Both the position numbers and the translations under genes were made by a program. A model generated the notes under the pieces. That model was given only the letters and a program-made list of their open reading frames with translations. It was not told the origin of the DNA and ran no database searches. Below, piece after piece: positions 1 through 8,817 of a DNA stretch of 64,000 nt. The stretch is from assembly GCF_002897295.1 (NCBI RefSeq), contig NZ_BEXF01000019.1:62001-126000 (forward strand). The letters run 5' to 3'. The number at the start of each line of letters is the position of its first letter. Position 1 is the stretch's first letter. Source of the DNA: Brevibacillus reuszeri (GTDB lineage Bacteria > Bacillota > Bacilli > Brevibacillales > Brevibacillaceae).

Positions 1-842
1 TAGGCTTGAACAATCCATGGTACATCCAATATTTTGACTATCTGAAGCAAATTATCACTGGCGATTTGGGAGTGTCACTGCACTCGGGTGCAAGTATTAC
101 ACAGGAAATCGGTCCTTATTTGGCGGCAACCACAGAACTGACGATTGTCAGTATGTTATTCGCTGTAATAATTGGAGTGAATGCGGGGATATTGTCCGCT
201 TGGAAACAAAACTCCTGGTTTGACTACTGTGCGATGTTGATCGCCTTGATCGGTGTATCCATGCCAATTTTCTGGCTGGGTCTGATGGAGCAATGGTTTT
301 TTGCCCAAGAACTCAAATGGCTGCCATCAGTTGGTCGTGACAATTCGCGTAATCCCATAGAGGCAATTACGCAGTTTTATATACTGGATACGATAATCGC
401 AGGGCAATGGGATCAGCTGTGGGAAGTAATCAAGCACTTGATTTTACCTGGAATTGCTCTTGGTACAATCCCGATGGCGATCATTGCGAGGATTACCCGT
501 TCCAGCATGCTCGAAGTGATGCGTGCTGACTATGTACGTACGGCACGTGCAAAAGGCTTGGCCCAGTTTTGGGTGGTGTACAAGCATGCCTTGAAAAATG
601 CCATGATTCCTGTGCTGACTGTGATCGGCTTGCAGACGGGCTTACTGCTTGGCGGGGCCGTGTTGACGGAAACGATCTTCGGATGGCCTGGCGTTGGACG
701 ATACATTTTTACGGCGATCGGGAATCGTGATTATCCCGTGATTCAATCTGGTATTCTCGTAATCGCTACCATCTTTGTTTTGATCAATCTGTTAGTGGAC
801 CTGTTGTATGCCTATGTAGATCCGCGCATCAAATACCGCTAA
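1..842 (+). CDS. Peptide/nickel-type ABC transporter permease (OppB/DppB family), 5' end missing
   Basis: Inner-membrane permease of a DppB/OppB-type ABC importer for peptides or nickel. The reading frame is open to the left edge, so the N-terminal membrane helix and roughly 40-50 residues typical of the family lie outside the window; the TTG at 6 is not the true start. Several hydrophobic segments are visible, with the cytoplasmic EAA loop (EVMRADYVRTARAKGL) that contacts the ATPase at about two thirds of the visible length, and the usual C-terminal YAYVDPRIKYR. The next permease follows after 15 nt, so they form one operon. The substrate cannot be told from permeases alone. Confidence 0.93.
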   Translation, partial: GLNNPWYIQYFDYLKQIITGDLGVSLHSGASITQEIGPYLAATTELTIVSMLFAVIIGVNAGILSAWKQNSWFDYCAMLIALIGVSMPIFWLGLMEQWFFAQELKWLPSVGRDNSRNPIEAITQFYILDTIIAGQWDQLWEVIKHLILPGIALGTIPMAIIARITRSSMLEVMRADYVRTARAKGLAQFWVVYKHALKNAMIPVLTVIGLQTGLLLGGAVLTETIFGWPGVGRYIFTAIGNRDYPVIQSGILVIATIFVLINLLVDLLYAYVDPRIKYR

Positions 843-857
843 GGAGGTGGAGGAGAC

Positions 858-1751
858 ATGGCAGAAACTCAAGTACAGACCTTGCCTTTACAAGTAAAAG
901 ATGAACAAGTAATCTCTCCTTGGCGGGAAGCATGGAGAACGCTGCGAAAAAACAAATTAGCGATGGTTGGACTTGCGATCATCATCTTTTTCGTCGCAAT
1001 TGCTCTATTTGCACCGATGATAGCTCCCTATCCGTACGATCAAGGCGAGCTGGTGATGAAAAACAAGCCACCTTCAGAAGAGCATTGGTTTGGTACCGAC
1101 TACAATGGGCGTGATGTACTGAGCCGTGTTGTATACGGGGCGAGAATTTCGCTGTGGGTGGGAACCTTTTCGGTCATTGGATCAGTAGTAGCAGGGACGA
1201 TCCTTGGGCTTTTGGCGGGTTATTATGGCAGATGGATCGACATGATCATTTCACGAGTTTTTGACATTATGCTGGCGTTCCCGAGTATTCTCTTGGCTAT
1301 TGCGATCGTTGCCATCCTGGGCCCTTCCCTGCAAAATGCGCTGCTGGCCATTGCGATTATTAACATCCCAACTTTTGGGCGGTTAGTTCGATCGCGCGTA
1401 CTCAGTTTGAAAGAAGAAGAGTTCGTAATGGCAGCACGTGCGATCGGGATGAAAGATTCGCGCATCCTAATGCAGCACATTTTGCCGAATAGCTTGGCTC
1501 CGATCATCGTTACCGGTACGATGGGGATTGCGACAGCGATTATTGAGGCGGCTGCGCTTGGATTTTTGGGCTTAGGTGCACAAGCTCCCGAACCGGAGTG
1601 GGGAAAAATGCTCTCTGATTCACGTCAATACATTCAAAAAGCACCATGGACCGTTATTTTTCCAGGTCTCTCGATTATGTTGACGGTGCTCGGTTTTAAC
1701 CTGATCGGAGATGGCTTGCGCGATGCGCTCGACCCGCGAATGAAAAACTAA
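858..1751 (+). CDS. Peptide/nickel-type ABC transporter permease (OppC/DppC family)
   Basis: Second permease of the same importer, 297 residues, normal for DppC/OppC. It starts at an ATG with a strong AAGGAGG that overlaps the preceding stop codon. An N-terminal cytoplasmic segment containing SPWREAWRTLRKNKLAMVG leads into the first helix, as in the OppC_N domain. The EAA loop (EEEFVMAARAIGMKDSRIL) and the end motif LRDALDPRMKN are present. The genes for the binding protein and the ATPases are not to its right, so they must be upstream of the window or elsewhere. A terminator follows directly. Confidence 0.94.
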   Translation: MAETQVQTLPLQVKDEQVISPWREAWRTLRKNKLAMVGLAIIIFFVAIALFAPMIAPYPYDQGELVMKNKPPSEEHWFGTDYNGRDVLSRVVYGARISLWVGTFSVIGSVVAGTILGLLAGYYGRWIDMIISRVFDIMLAFPSILLAIAIVAILGPSLQNALLAIAIINIPTFGRLVRSRVLSLKEEEFVMAARAIGMKDSRILMQHILPNSLAPIIVTGTMGIATAIIEAAALGFLGLGAQAPEPEWGKMLSDSRQYIQKAPWTVIFPGLSIMLTVLGFNLIGDGLRDALDPRMKN

Positions 1752-1761
1752 AGAGGAACGT

Positions 1762-1798
1762 AAAAAGACAGAAGAGCATCGGCTCTCCCGTCTTTTTT
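1762..1798 (+). terminator. Rho-independent terminator after the peptide ABC permeases
   Basis: Outer stem AAAAAGAC/GTCTTTTT and inner stem AGAGC/GCTCT, with a T-run on the plus strand. The A-run on the 5' side could also let it serve the convergent hydrolase gene. Confidence 0.8.
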
Positions 1799-1802
1799 GC
1801 GT

Positions 1803-2567
1803 TTATTGCATGAAATCGCGACACAGCTGGTTAAAGGCAGGTGCGGCGCGAGTAATGACTTGATGTTGAACATGAGGGATGTACAGCAGCTCGGCCTGAG
1901 CCAGCTGCTTTTTTAACAGCAGAGCGTACGGCTGCATCTGTCTGTCTTCTTTGCCGTATACGAGTAAAGCGGGCATGTGTAGCTCGTCCAACCGATCCGT
2001 ACAGCGATAGCGATGACCAGCTGCATAAAGAGAGGCAAGACTTCGGGCATCTGTTCGACTGGCATGCTCGACCCATTTGGCCTGCATAGCAGGATCAGTT
2101 ACATGAGAGGATGCAATAGAGCGGGCAAGAAGTGGAATACCGTGTAGCCAGGACATCGTTTGTGCCATGAAAAACCGACCGTGCAAATAGAGATCCTTTA
2201 CTTCAGAAAACGCACTGACCAAAATGACTCCTTTTACTTTCTCAGGATAACGGAGACAGTATTCCAAGGCGATAGATGCTCCCTGGGAATAGCCCAGAAT
2301 GTAAGGTTGCGTAATATTCAGCTCCTGAATGAGCTGATGCAAATAGTCAGCAAGCTCGCCAATGGAAAAACGCCCTCCAAATAAAGAGCTCGATCCATGT
2401 CCGGGCAAGTCTGGCACGATGAGCTGGTAAGCATCAGAGAGAGCATCCTGATAGCTAAAATTCATAGAGCCGATGCAGGGGGCATGAATACATAAAACAG
2501 GGGTGCCTTTGCCTGAGAGAGTACATGTAAGCTGACCATTTTTTAGCTGTACCATAACTTGTTCCAC
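1803..2567 (-). CDS. Alpha/beta-hydrolase fold protein
   Basis: Predicted soluble hydrolase of 254 residues. The nucleophile elbow GYSQG places the catalytic serine near residue 94. A plausible acid is Asp in VYGKEDRQM near 206, and a plausible base is His in HVQHQV near 235. The oxyanion region is HAPCIG near residue 28, and LPGHG near 55 is typical of the fold. The substrate is not identifiable. It is transcribed alone, convergent to the permease operon. The ATG at 2567 is preceded by a GATCTGTGGAA-like region with a weak ribosome binding site; the internal Met5 is an alternative start. Confidence 0.88.
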   Translation of the reverse strand: MEQVMVQLKNGQLTCTLSGKGTPVLCIHAPCIGSMNFSYQDALSDAYQLIVPDLPGHGSSSLFGGRFSIGELADYLHQLIQELNITQPYILGYSQGASIALEYCLRYPEKVKGVILVSAFSEVKDLYLHGRFFMAQTMSWLHGIPLLARSIASSHVTDPAMQAKWVEHASRTDARSLASLYAAGHRYRCTDRLDELHMPALLVYGKEDRQMQPYALLLKKQLAQAELLYIPHVQHQVITRAAPAFNQLCRDFMQ

Positions 2568-2699
2568 AGATCATATTCACCTCTTTCATATGTTATCCAT
2601 TACATGGCAAAATTTTTAAGAGAACTCTTCTTTTTTTTATGAGGAAATGTTATTCTCGCAATAGAATATTAGGCGAAAGCAGGGTGAAGTAAGGTGACA

Positions 2700-3794
2700 A
2701 TGGTATACCAAGAGCGCATTTCAAAGCTGCATGATTTTTTGACGAAGCAAGAGCTGGACGCGGTGCTCATCACCTCTCCCAAGCATGTATATTATTTGAC
2801 AGGCTTTTTTACAGATCCACATGAGCGCTTTTTGGGCTTGGTCATTCCTGCTCAGGGCGAGCCATCCTTGATCGTACCTGCACTTGATCGTCAGGCAGCG
2901 TCGGAGGCTTCATCCGTCCAAAACATCTACACACATACAGATACGCAAAATCCGTACGAAGTATTGAAACAAAAACTTCCAAGCGGTTTGACTAAGCTCG
3001 GAATCGAAAAAAGTCATATGACAGTCGAGCGATTTGAAGCGATGGGGCAAGTGGTCTCTGCTACTAGCTTTGTAGACGTGGAAGAGCCGCTTCGCGAAAT
3101 GCGTTTGATCAAATCCTCTGACGAAGTGGCACGTCTGAAGCACGCTGTTGTGCTGATTGAAAAGGCATTGACAGAGACACTGAAAACCGTGAAGATCGGC
3201 ATGACCGAAATGGAAATCGTAGCTGATCTGGAATACCAAATGAAGCGTGTAGGAGCAGAGGGTCCTTCCTTCTCCACGATGGTTTTGGCTGGGGAAAAAT
3301 CTGCTTTGCCACATGGAAATCCAGGAACGCGTGAGGTTCAAGCAGGGGATCTGCTTCTGTTTGATATCGGCGTAGAAGCAGACGGGTACGTCTCTGATAT
3401 TACCCGTACTTTCGCAGTTGGTGAAATTAGCGAACAGCTTCGCGAAATTTACGAAACAGTATTGGCAGCAAACGAAGCAGCGATTGCCGAAGTTCGTCCG
3501 GGCGTAACCTTTGCGCATATCGACAAAACCGCACGCAATGTCATCGCGGCAAAAGGCTATGGGGAGTACTTCATTCACCGTCTGGGACATGGACTAGGCA
3601 TGGATGTCCATGAGTATCCTTCTGTACATGAGCAAAATGAGGAGGTACTTCGCCCAGGGATGGTTTTCACTATCGAGCCAGGAATTTATTTGCCAGGCGT
3701 AGGCGGCGTCCGTATCGAGGATGATGTGGTCGTAACCGAGACAGGGGTAGAAGTATTGTCGAGCTTCCCGAAAAAATTGACTGTAATCGGTTAA
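2700..3794 (+). CDS. M24 family aminopeptidase (Xaa-Pro dipeptidase/aminopeptidase type)
   Basis: Metallopeptidase that removes residues next to proline, cytosolic, with a creatinase-like N-terminal half and a pita-bread catalytic half. The five dinuclear-metal ligands are visible in order: Asp in LLFDIG, Asp in VSDITRTF, His in HRLGHGLG, Glu in FTIEPG and Glu in VRIEDDV. The length of about 364 residues matches PepQ/YqhT-type enzymes. I prefer the ATG at 2700, 5 nt after AAGG, over the overlapping GTG at 2694. Whether it acts on Xaa-Pro dipeptides or longer peptides cannot be decided. The cobalamin riboswitch begins about 35 nt after its stop. Confidence 0.93.
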   Translation: MVYQERISKLHDFLTKQELDAVLITSPKHVYYLTGFFTDPHERFLGLVIPAQGEPSLIVPALDRQAASEASSVQNIYTHTDTQNPYEVLKQKLPSGLTKLGIEKSHMTVERFEAMGQVVSATSFVDVEEPLREMRLIKSSDEVARLKHAVVLIEKALTETLKTVKIGMTEMEIVADLEYQMKRVGAEGPSFSTMVLAGEKSALPHGNPGTREVQAGDLLLFDIGVEADGYVSDITRTFAVGEISEQLREIYETVLAANEAAIAEVRPGVTFAHIDKTARNVIAAKGYGEYFIHRLGHGLGMDVHEYPSVHEQNEEVLRPGMVFTIEPGIYLPGVGGVRIEDDVVVTETGVEVLSSFPKKLTVIG

Positions 3795-3827
3795 ATTGCG
3801 CGAAATAAACAACTTCATAAGCATTTC

Positions 3828-4008
3828 ATGGTGCTGACTGGGCGTATCTCAAACGTCCCCTCAGCTTAATAGGGAAGACCGGTGAAAAACCGGCGCGGTC
3901 CCGCCACTGTAACGAGGAGTACCTAGCCAAGACCCACTGTTCCGATAGAGAGGAATGGGAAGGAGGCTAGAGTGCGACGATTCGTAAGCCAGGAGACCTG
4001 CCATGAAA
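3828..4008 (+). promoter_or_regulatory. Cobalamin (AdoCbl) riboswitch
   Basis: Contains the hallmark core elements in order: the GGTGC entry, GGGAAGACCGGTGAAAAACC, CGCGGTCCCGCCACTGTAA (3894-3912) and the B12 box AAGCCAGGAGACCTGCC (3986-4002). High cobalamin should fold the aptamer and shut off the downstream B12 uptake genes. The exact ends are approximate. Confidence 0.95.
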
Positions 4009-4113
4009 TCATATACAATCGACCCACGAGGATGGGGCAGATGTGGAATTTAGGCATAAGTCTAGAACCAGGCACCAAAAAGCCAGATCTATTACTATGT
4101 CCACGTTTGTCAT

Positions 4114-4148
4114 GCACCTCCCGATTGAAAACAGGGGGGTGCTTTTTT
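4114..4148 (+). terminator. Riboswitch-controlled attenuator terminator
   Basis: Stem GCACCTCCC (4114-4122) pairs with GGGGGGTGC (4134-4142), with one G-T wobble, and is followed by six T. It lies about 110 nt after the B12 box and before the first gene, so it is the likely expression platform of the cobalamin riboswitch. Confidence 0.8.
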
Positions 4149-4287
4149 GTGCGGAAAAGGGGGCAGGAGAAAAGAATTGCAAAAGCAGTAACGTACGCGT
4201 ATAGTGATAAAAGCGAATAAAACGTAATGATTACGATTTGCACAAATTGATCATCATCTCGAATCCATGAAGAGGGGTTATGTAAAC

Positions 4288-5313
4288 ATGAAAAGAGTTT
4301 TACAAGGATTTTGGATTGGGGCAGTAATGGCACTGGTACTCATTGTGTCGGCTTGCGGTTCTGCTGCAACAAGCACGACTGGGTCGCAAACGGGAACAGA
4401 GCAGGCTGCTAAAACGGAAACGACGATTGAGCAGCCTGTAGACAATAAGCCTGTCACGATCACGACAAACGGCATTGAAATGACCTATCCAGAAGCGCCA
4501 AAGCGTGCGGTCACCTTAAACCAACACGTGACGGAAATCATGCTTGCACTTGGCCTTGCAGATAAAATGGTAGGAACAGCATATTTGGACGATCAGATTT
4601 TGCCTGAGCTCAAGGAAGCGTACGACAAGGTACCAGTGTTGGCCGATAAATATCCGAACAAAGAAGTGCTGATGGCAGCAAACCCCGACTTTGTCTACTC
4701 AGGCTGGAAGAGTGGTTTTGGTGATAAAGGAGTAGGTTCTATGGAGGATTTGGACAAGGCAGGAATCAAATCGTACCTGCAAGAGTCATCCAATAAGCCA
4801 GGCCCAACTGTAGTAGATGTCTTTGCAGATATTCAAAACATCGGGAAGATTTTCCGAGTTGAGGATAAAGCCAATGAATTGATTGGAAAAATGAAGCAGG
4901 AAATGGATCAAACCGTGAGTAAAATCGGCTCTGTGGACAAGCCGCTGCAGGTTTTTGTGTATGACAGCGGGGAAGATAACCCCTTTACAGCAGCGAACAA
5001 TTACATGACATCCCTAATTAAAATGGCAGGCGGTAAAAACGTATTTGATGATATTCAAAAGGGTTGGGCAGAAGTCAGCTGGGAAGAGGTTGTCAATCGC
5101 AAGCCTGACGTGATTGTAGTAGTGGACTACGGGGACAAAACGGTAGATCAGAAAAAGAACCTTTTGCTGACGAAGCGAGAGCTGGCAGATATTCCAGCCA
5201 TTCAGAATAAGAGATTGATCGTCTTGCCACTTTCCGCAGCGTCAGAGGGTGTTCGCGCACCAATTGCACTGAAAATCCTAGCAGAAGGGCTCTACCCGGA
5301 TAAATTTAAATAA
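4288..5313 (+). CDS. btuF: Cobalamin ABC transporter substrate-binding lipoprotein
   Basis: Extracellular binding lipoprotein of the FepB/BtuF (periplasmic binding-like II) family. With the ATG at 4288 the product has 341 residues and a lipoprotein signal: MKR, a hydrophobic core and lipobox VSAC with Cys23 as the lipidation site. The ATG at 4267 would place extra charged residues ahead of the signal peptide. A Ser/Thr-rich linker (about 24-50) leads to the binding domain (PKRAVTLNQHVTEIMLALG). The riboswitch upstream makes cobalamin, or a corrinoid precursor, the likely substrate; the family also binds siderophores and heme. Confidence 0.9.
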   Translation: MKRVLQGFWIGAVMALVLIVSACGSAATSTTGSQTGTEQAAKTETTIEQPVDNKPVTITTNGIEMTYPEAPKRAVTLNQHVTEIMLALGLADKMVGTAYLDDQILPELKEAYDKVPVLADKYPNKEVLMAANPDFVYSGWKSGFGDKGVGSMEDLDKAGIKSYLQESSNKPGPTVVDVFADIQNIGKIFRVEDKANELIGKMKQEMDQTVSKIGSVDKPLQVFVYDSGEDNPFTAANNYMTSLIKMAGGKNVFDDIQKGWAEVSWEEVVNRKPDVIVVVDYGDKTVDQKKNLLLTKRELADIPAIQNKRLIVLPLSAASEGVRAPIALKILAEGLYPDKFK

Positions 5314-5334
5314 AAAAGTCTACTAGAGGAGGGA

Positions 5335-6393
5335 ATGACTCTGCATCGGATCAAAATGCCTCTCATTATCATCAGCCTGCTAGTCGGGCTGGTGCTTTCC
5401 ATCACGATCGCTGTCACCTTGGGCTCTGTAGATATCAAGCCCGCGACGGTATGGAAAATTGCCTTGTCGCAAATTCCAGGAATGGGTCAGTGGATTCCCG
5501 TTGATTGGTCAAAGGGTGAGGAGACGATCATCTGGGATATTCGTTTTCCAAGAGTGCTGCTAGGGGCAATTGTAGGAGCAGGCCTTTCGGTAGTAGGTGT
5601 AGCTATTCAGTCTCTTGTACGAAACTCACTAGCAGACCCGTACATACTGGGAGTTTCTTCGGGTGCTTCGGTTGGTGCCACACTGGTTATTCTCTTCGGA
5701 GCCTTCAGCATGTTTGGGCAATTCGCCCTGTCACTTGGTGCCTTTGCAGGTGCGCTTTTGTCTATCCTGTTGATCTTTTCACTATCGCGGATTGGTGGAC
5801 AAAACTCGACGGTACGTTTGCTTATGTCGGGGATCGCGATCTCGGCAATTTTGTCAGCAGTTACCAGCCTAATCATCTTTTCCGCGCCGAATGAGCATGG
5901 TATTCGGTCCGTTCTGTTCTGGATGAGTGGTAGCCTGGCGGGAGGAAAATGGGAATACCTCACAATTCCCACGTTAGTCGTGCTGATTTGCCTGTTTGTA
6001 TTGATGGCGCAATATCGTTCGCTCAATGCGATGCTGATGGGGGAAGAGTCTGCAGGAACGCTCGGTGTCAATACAGTCCAATTCCGCAAGCAGCTCTTGA
6101 TGATCACAGCTTTGCTGACTGGGGTGATCGTCGCGATCAGTGGAGCCATCGGATTCGTGGGGCTGATGATGCCGCATATCGTGCGAGTCGTTGTCGGGTC
6201 GGATCATCGCCGTGTCCTGCCTGTCAGTGCCCTATTTGGAGCGATCTTTCTGATTTGGGCTGACTCCATTGCGCGGCTAGCCTTTGCTCCAGAAGAGCTG
6301 CCGATTGGGATCATTACGGCTCTATGTGGCGGACCGTTTTTTATCTGGTTGATGCTGCGCAATTCATATTCCTTTGGAGGTAGCGGACGATGA
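5335..6393 (+). CDS. btuC: FecCD/BtuC-family ABC permease
   Basis: Integral membrane permease of about 352 residues with the ten-helix architecture expected for BtuC/FhuB proteins. Family signatures include PRVLLGAIVGAGLSVVGVAIQ, NSLADPYILGVSSGASVGA and GAIGFVGLMMPHIVR. It follows the binding protein by 21 nt and overlaps the ATPase by 4 nt (ATGA). The GAGGAGGG is very close to the ATG at 5335; the CTG at 5341 or ATG at 5356 are alternative starts. The substrate, cobalamin, is inferred from the riboswitch. Confidence 0.93.
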   Translation: MTLHRIKMPLIIISLLVGLVLSITIAVTLGSVDIKPATVWKIALSQIPGMGQWIPVDWSKGEETIIWDIRFPRVLLGAIVGAGLSVVGVAIQSLVRNSLADPYILGVSSGASVGATLVILFGAFSMFGQFALSLGAFAGALLSILLIFSLSRIGGQNSTVRLLMSGIAISAILSAVTSLIIFSAPNEHGIRSVLFWMSGSLAGGKWEYLTIPTLVVLICLFVLMAQYRSLNAMLMGEESAGTLGVNTVQFRKQLLMITALLTGVIVAISGAIGFVGLMMPHIVRVVVGSDHRRVLPVSALFGAIFLIWADSIARLAFAPEELPIGIITALCGGPFFIWLMLRNSYSFGGSGR

Positions 6394-7199
6394 AGCTGGT
6401 TGCGGATAACATATCAGTCAATCTGGAGAAGAAAACGATCTTGTCCAACGTGGGGCTTGAGGTCGCAGCTGGTGAGTTTGTCGGACTGATCGGGCCAAAT
6501 GGCAGTGGGAAATCCACGCTGCTAAAAAGCATCTATCGTACAATGAAGCCTCAAGCAGGCTGGATTTCGCTGGACGGAGACGATGTGTATAAGCTGTCTG
6601 CCAAGGAAAATGCCCAGCGCATGGCTGTTGTCCGTCAGGAGTCCTCGATCGAATTTGATTTTACAGTGATGGAAATTGTCTTAATGGGGCGCGCACCTCA
6701 CAAGCGGCTGTTTCAGCAGGACACAGAAGCAGACCACGACATTTGCGAGGAAGCGCTTGTGCGTGTAGGCATGGAAGCCTATGCAAATCGCAGCTTTTTT
6801 AGCTTGTCAGGGGGAGAAAAGCAGCGTGTACTGATTGCCCGTGCGCTCGTGCAGCAGGCCAAATTTCTCGTTCTGGACGAACCGACTAATCATTTGGATG
6901 TTCGCTATCAGCTGCAGGTAATGGATTTAGTAAAGGCGCTTGGGATCACAGTCTTGTCTGCTTTGCATGATCTTAATATCGCTGCGATGTACTGTGATCG
7001 TTTGTATGTGATTAAAAATGGGGAGATCTTTGCAAGTGGAACTCCTGAGCAAATTTTGAATCCGCCGTTAATCCGTGATGTATTCGGTGTGGAGACCGAA
7101 GTGACAACGCATCCGATTACGGGAAAAAAGCATGTGTACTTTTTTTCGGAAGCTTTTAGAATCAAGCAATCACCGCAGGAGGTGTCCAAAGCATTATGA
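6390..7199 (+). CDS. btuD: Cobalamin-type ABC transporter ATPase (FhuC/BtuD family)
   Basis: Cytoplasmic ATPase of the importer, 269 residues. Walker A is GPNGSGKST (about 36-44), the Q-loop lies in VVRQESS, the ABC signature is LSGGEKQR and Walker B with the catalytic Glu is FLVLDEPT, followed by the H-loop His in SALHDLN. Its start overlaps the permease stop (ATGA) and its own stop overlaps the next start, so all four genes are translationally coupled. It energises uptake through the 5335-6393 permease. Confidence 0.95.
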   Translation: MKLVADNISVNLEKKTILSNVGLEVAAGEFVGLIGPNGSGKSTLLKSIYRTMKPQAGWISLDGDDVYKLSAKENAQRMAVVRQESSIEFDFTVMEIVLMGRAPHKRLFQQDTEADHDICEEALVRVGMEAYANRSFFSLSGGEKQRVLIARALVQQAKFLVLDEPTNHLDVRYQLQVMDLVKALGITVLSALHDLNIAAMYCDRLYVIKNGEIFASGTPEQILNPPLIRDVFGVETEVTTHPITGKKHVYFFSEAFRIKQSPQEVSKAL

Positions 7200-8200
7200 G
7201 TGTGTATAGCTGCACGGTATGTAAGTTTCGCTATGATGAATGGCTGGGTGATACGAAAAATGGCGTCCCTCCTGGGGTGCCTTTTCCACATTTGGCGGGG
7301 TCTGTTTGCACGACCTGTGGTATGGAAGGTGAGGGGCGTCATCAGCCACTTTCTGAAACGAAGTACGCCGGGCTTGAGGCAACCTACTATGATCAGTTTG
7401 CGGGCAAGGCCGGGATTGCCTTTTATCGCGACTGGCTTCTTCAGGAAAACGAAAAAAGCCCAGTCTCGGTGCTAGAGCTCGGGGTAGGAACAGGACGAAT
7501 TGCCATCGAGCTCGCTCGAAATGAGCTGCCAGCATGCGGAGTGGACTGGAGCCCGGAAATGCTTGAGCTGGCGGAGAAAAAGAAGCGGCGGATGTTGAAG
7601 AAAAAAGAAGACCTGCTGCAGCTGATTGAACAAGATATGTACGAGCTCAATTTGGGGCGGACGTTTTCCCACATTTTGCTGCCGGAGGGGATTTTTCAGC
7701 AAGCTATCTGTAGGGAAAAGCAGCGACAATTGCTTGGAATAATCAGGGAGCACACAACGGAGGATGGCATTGTAGCGATTGATTTGCTTTTGCCGCCATT
7801 GAAAGACAAATGGTCGCTTTTGCAGCGTAAATATGTATTTCCAGATCGAATGGTTTACCAGCGGGTAGAAGGAGAAACTTCTCTTGCCGAGCAGCAGTTT
7901 CGCTACACGCTCACCTATGAGACGTTTTTGGAACAAGTCGAACAGCCTCGTTATCGTGTTGAACGACAGCTGGCATTACTCTTGCCAGGAGAGCTTTCGC
8001 TTCTATTGGAATCAGAAGGCTTTCAGGTAATCAATAGCTTTGAAAATGTTCCACGCAGCCAACAAATAGATCGGGATTTGCCAACAGACGGCTATGACAT
8101 GGATCGCTGGCAGTATGGAGGCTATCCTTTTGCTGAGCTGGCTGGCACATCAGGGACGGCGACACGCTGGACTATTTTTGCCCAAAAAATAAATCACTAG
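7196..8200 (+). CDS. Rubredoxin-like domain fused to a class I SAM methyltransferase
   Basis: A 334-residue protein. Residues 1-50 look like rubredoxin: CTVC (Cys6, Cys9), a FRYD-x3-GD-x3-GVPPGVPF core and CTTCG (Cys38, Cys41), so all four iron ligands are present, while the usual Trp before the second Cys pair is lost. From about residue 80 a Rossmann methyltransferase follows, with motif I VLELGVGTGR and an acidic residue in VDWSPEM. It is the last gene of the cobalamin-riboswitch operon and overlaps the ATPase gene by 4 nt. A role in corrinoid or metal handling is inferred from context; the methyl acceptor is unknown. The N-terminal domain could bind zinc rather than iron. Confidence 0.85.
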   Translation: MSVYSCTVCKFRYDEWLGDTKNGVPPGVPFPHLAGSVCTTCGMEGEGRHQPLSETKYAGLEATYYDQFAGKAGIAFYRDWLLQENEKSPVSVLELGVGTGRIAIELARNELPACGVDWSPEMLELAEKKKRRMLKKKEDLLQLIEQDMYELNLGRTFSHILLPEGIFQQAICREKQRQLLGIIREHTTEDGIVAIDLLLPPLKDKWSLLQRKYVFPDRMVYQRVEGETSLAEQQFRYTLTYETFLEQVEQPRYRVERQLALLLPGELSLLLESEGFQVINSFENVPRSQQIDRDLPTDGYDMDRWQYGGYPFAELAGTSGTATRWTIFAQKINH

Positions 8201-8204
8201 ATCT

Positions 8205-8230
8205 TGTAACAAAATCATGTCTGCCGCATC
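8205..8230 (+). promoter_or_regulatory. Possible ECF-type promoter of the sigma/anti-sigma operon
   Basis: TGTAAC (8205-8210), 16 nt, then CATC (8227-8230), close to the ECF pattern of an AAC-bearing -35 and a CGTC/CGAC -10. It lies directly upstream of an ECF sigma gene, as expected for autoregulation. The -10 deviates by one base. Confidence 0.4.
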
Positions 8231-8268
8231 TAACCAGTATAGAAAGCAAGTGAAGGAGGACGCTTCCT

Positions 8269-8817
8269 TTGGAGAAACTGCAGCCTACGCTAGATGCTGC
8301 ATTCGAGCAAATCATGCGGGAATACGGGACGCGTGTGCTGCGGCTTGTTACTTTTCTAGTGAAGGATAAAAATCTGGCAGAAGATATCACCCAGGATGTA
8401 TTCGTGAAGGTGTACCGGCATCTTCCGAGGTTTCGTCAACAGAGCAGTATCCATACGTGGGTGTATCGCATTGCGGTGAATGAATGCAAAGGTTTTTTAC
8501 GCTCCTGGACATTCCGCAACCTCCTGTATAGCGCATGGATCAAAAAGGACGGAGAGGTGTCGACGGAGCACCTTGTGCTGGACCAAGTCGCACGAGATCA
8601 ATTAGTCGCTCATGTTCTGGAGCTTTCCCCACCATATCGCAGGGTAATCGCCTTGCACTATTATGCCGATTTGTCGATTGCCGAAGTAGCCGAGGTTCTT
8701 TCGGTATCAGAAGGTACGGTCAGGACGAGGCTGACTCGGGCGCGACAGCAGCTCAAAAAGCGAATGGGAGAGGGGAGGGACTGGGAGTGGACGAGACCAA
8801 ATGGCTCGAGCAGTTAA
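8269..8817 (+). CDS. ECF-family RNA polymerase sigma factor
   Basis: Alternative sigma factor of 182 residues. Region 2 (about 25-90) has DKNLAEDITQDVFVKVYRHL and the DNA-melting segment HTWVYRIAVNECKGFLR. Region 4 (about 120-165) has LPPYRRVIALHYYADLSIAE and a helix-turn-helix (VAEVLSVSEGTVRTRLTRAR). Translation begins at a TTG 8 nt after GAAGGAGGA. The next gene overlaps by 31 nt and encodes its likely antagonist. I cannot assign it to a named B. subtilis sigma factor. Confidence 0.94.
   Translation: MEKLQPTLDAAFEQIMREYGTRVLRLVTFLVKDKNLAEDITQDVFVKVYRHLPRFRQQSSIHTWVYRIAVNECKGFLRSWTFRNLLYSAWIKKDGEVSTEHLVLDQVARDQLVAHVLELSPPYRRVIALHYYADLSIAEVAEVLSVSEGTVRTRLTRARQQLKKRMGEGRDWEWTRPNGSSS

Noticed and set aside
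2910-3590. 226-codon minus-strand frame
   Set aside because: Antisense to the M24 peptidase, unlikely composition.
8535-8786. Upstream extension of the anti-sigma-like gene
   Set aside because: It overlaps the sigma factor in another frame with unlikely composition; the GTG at 8787 has a good ribosome binding site.
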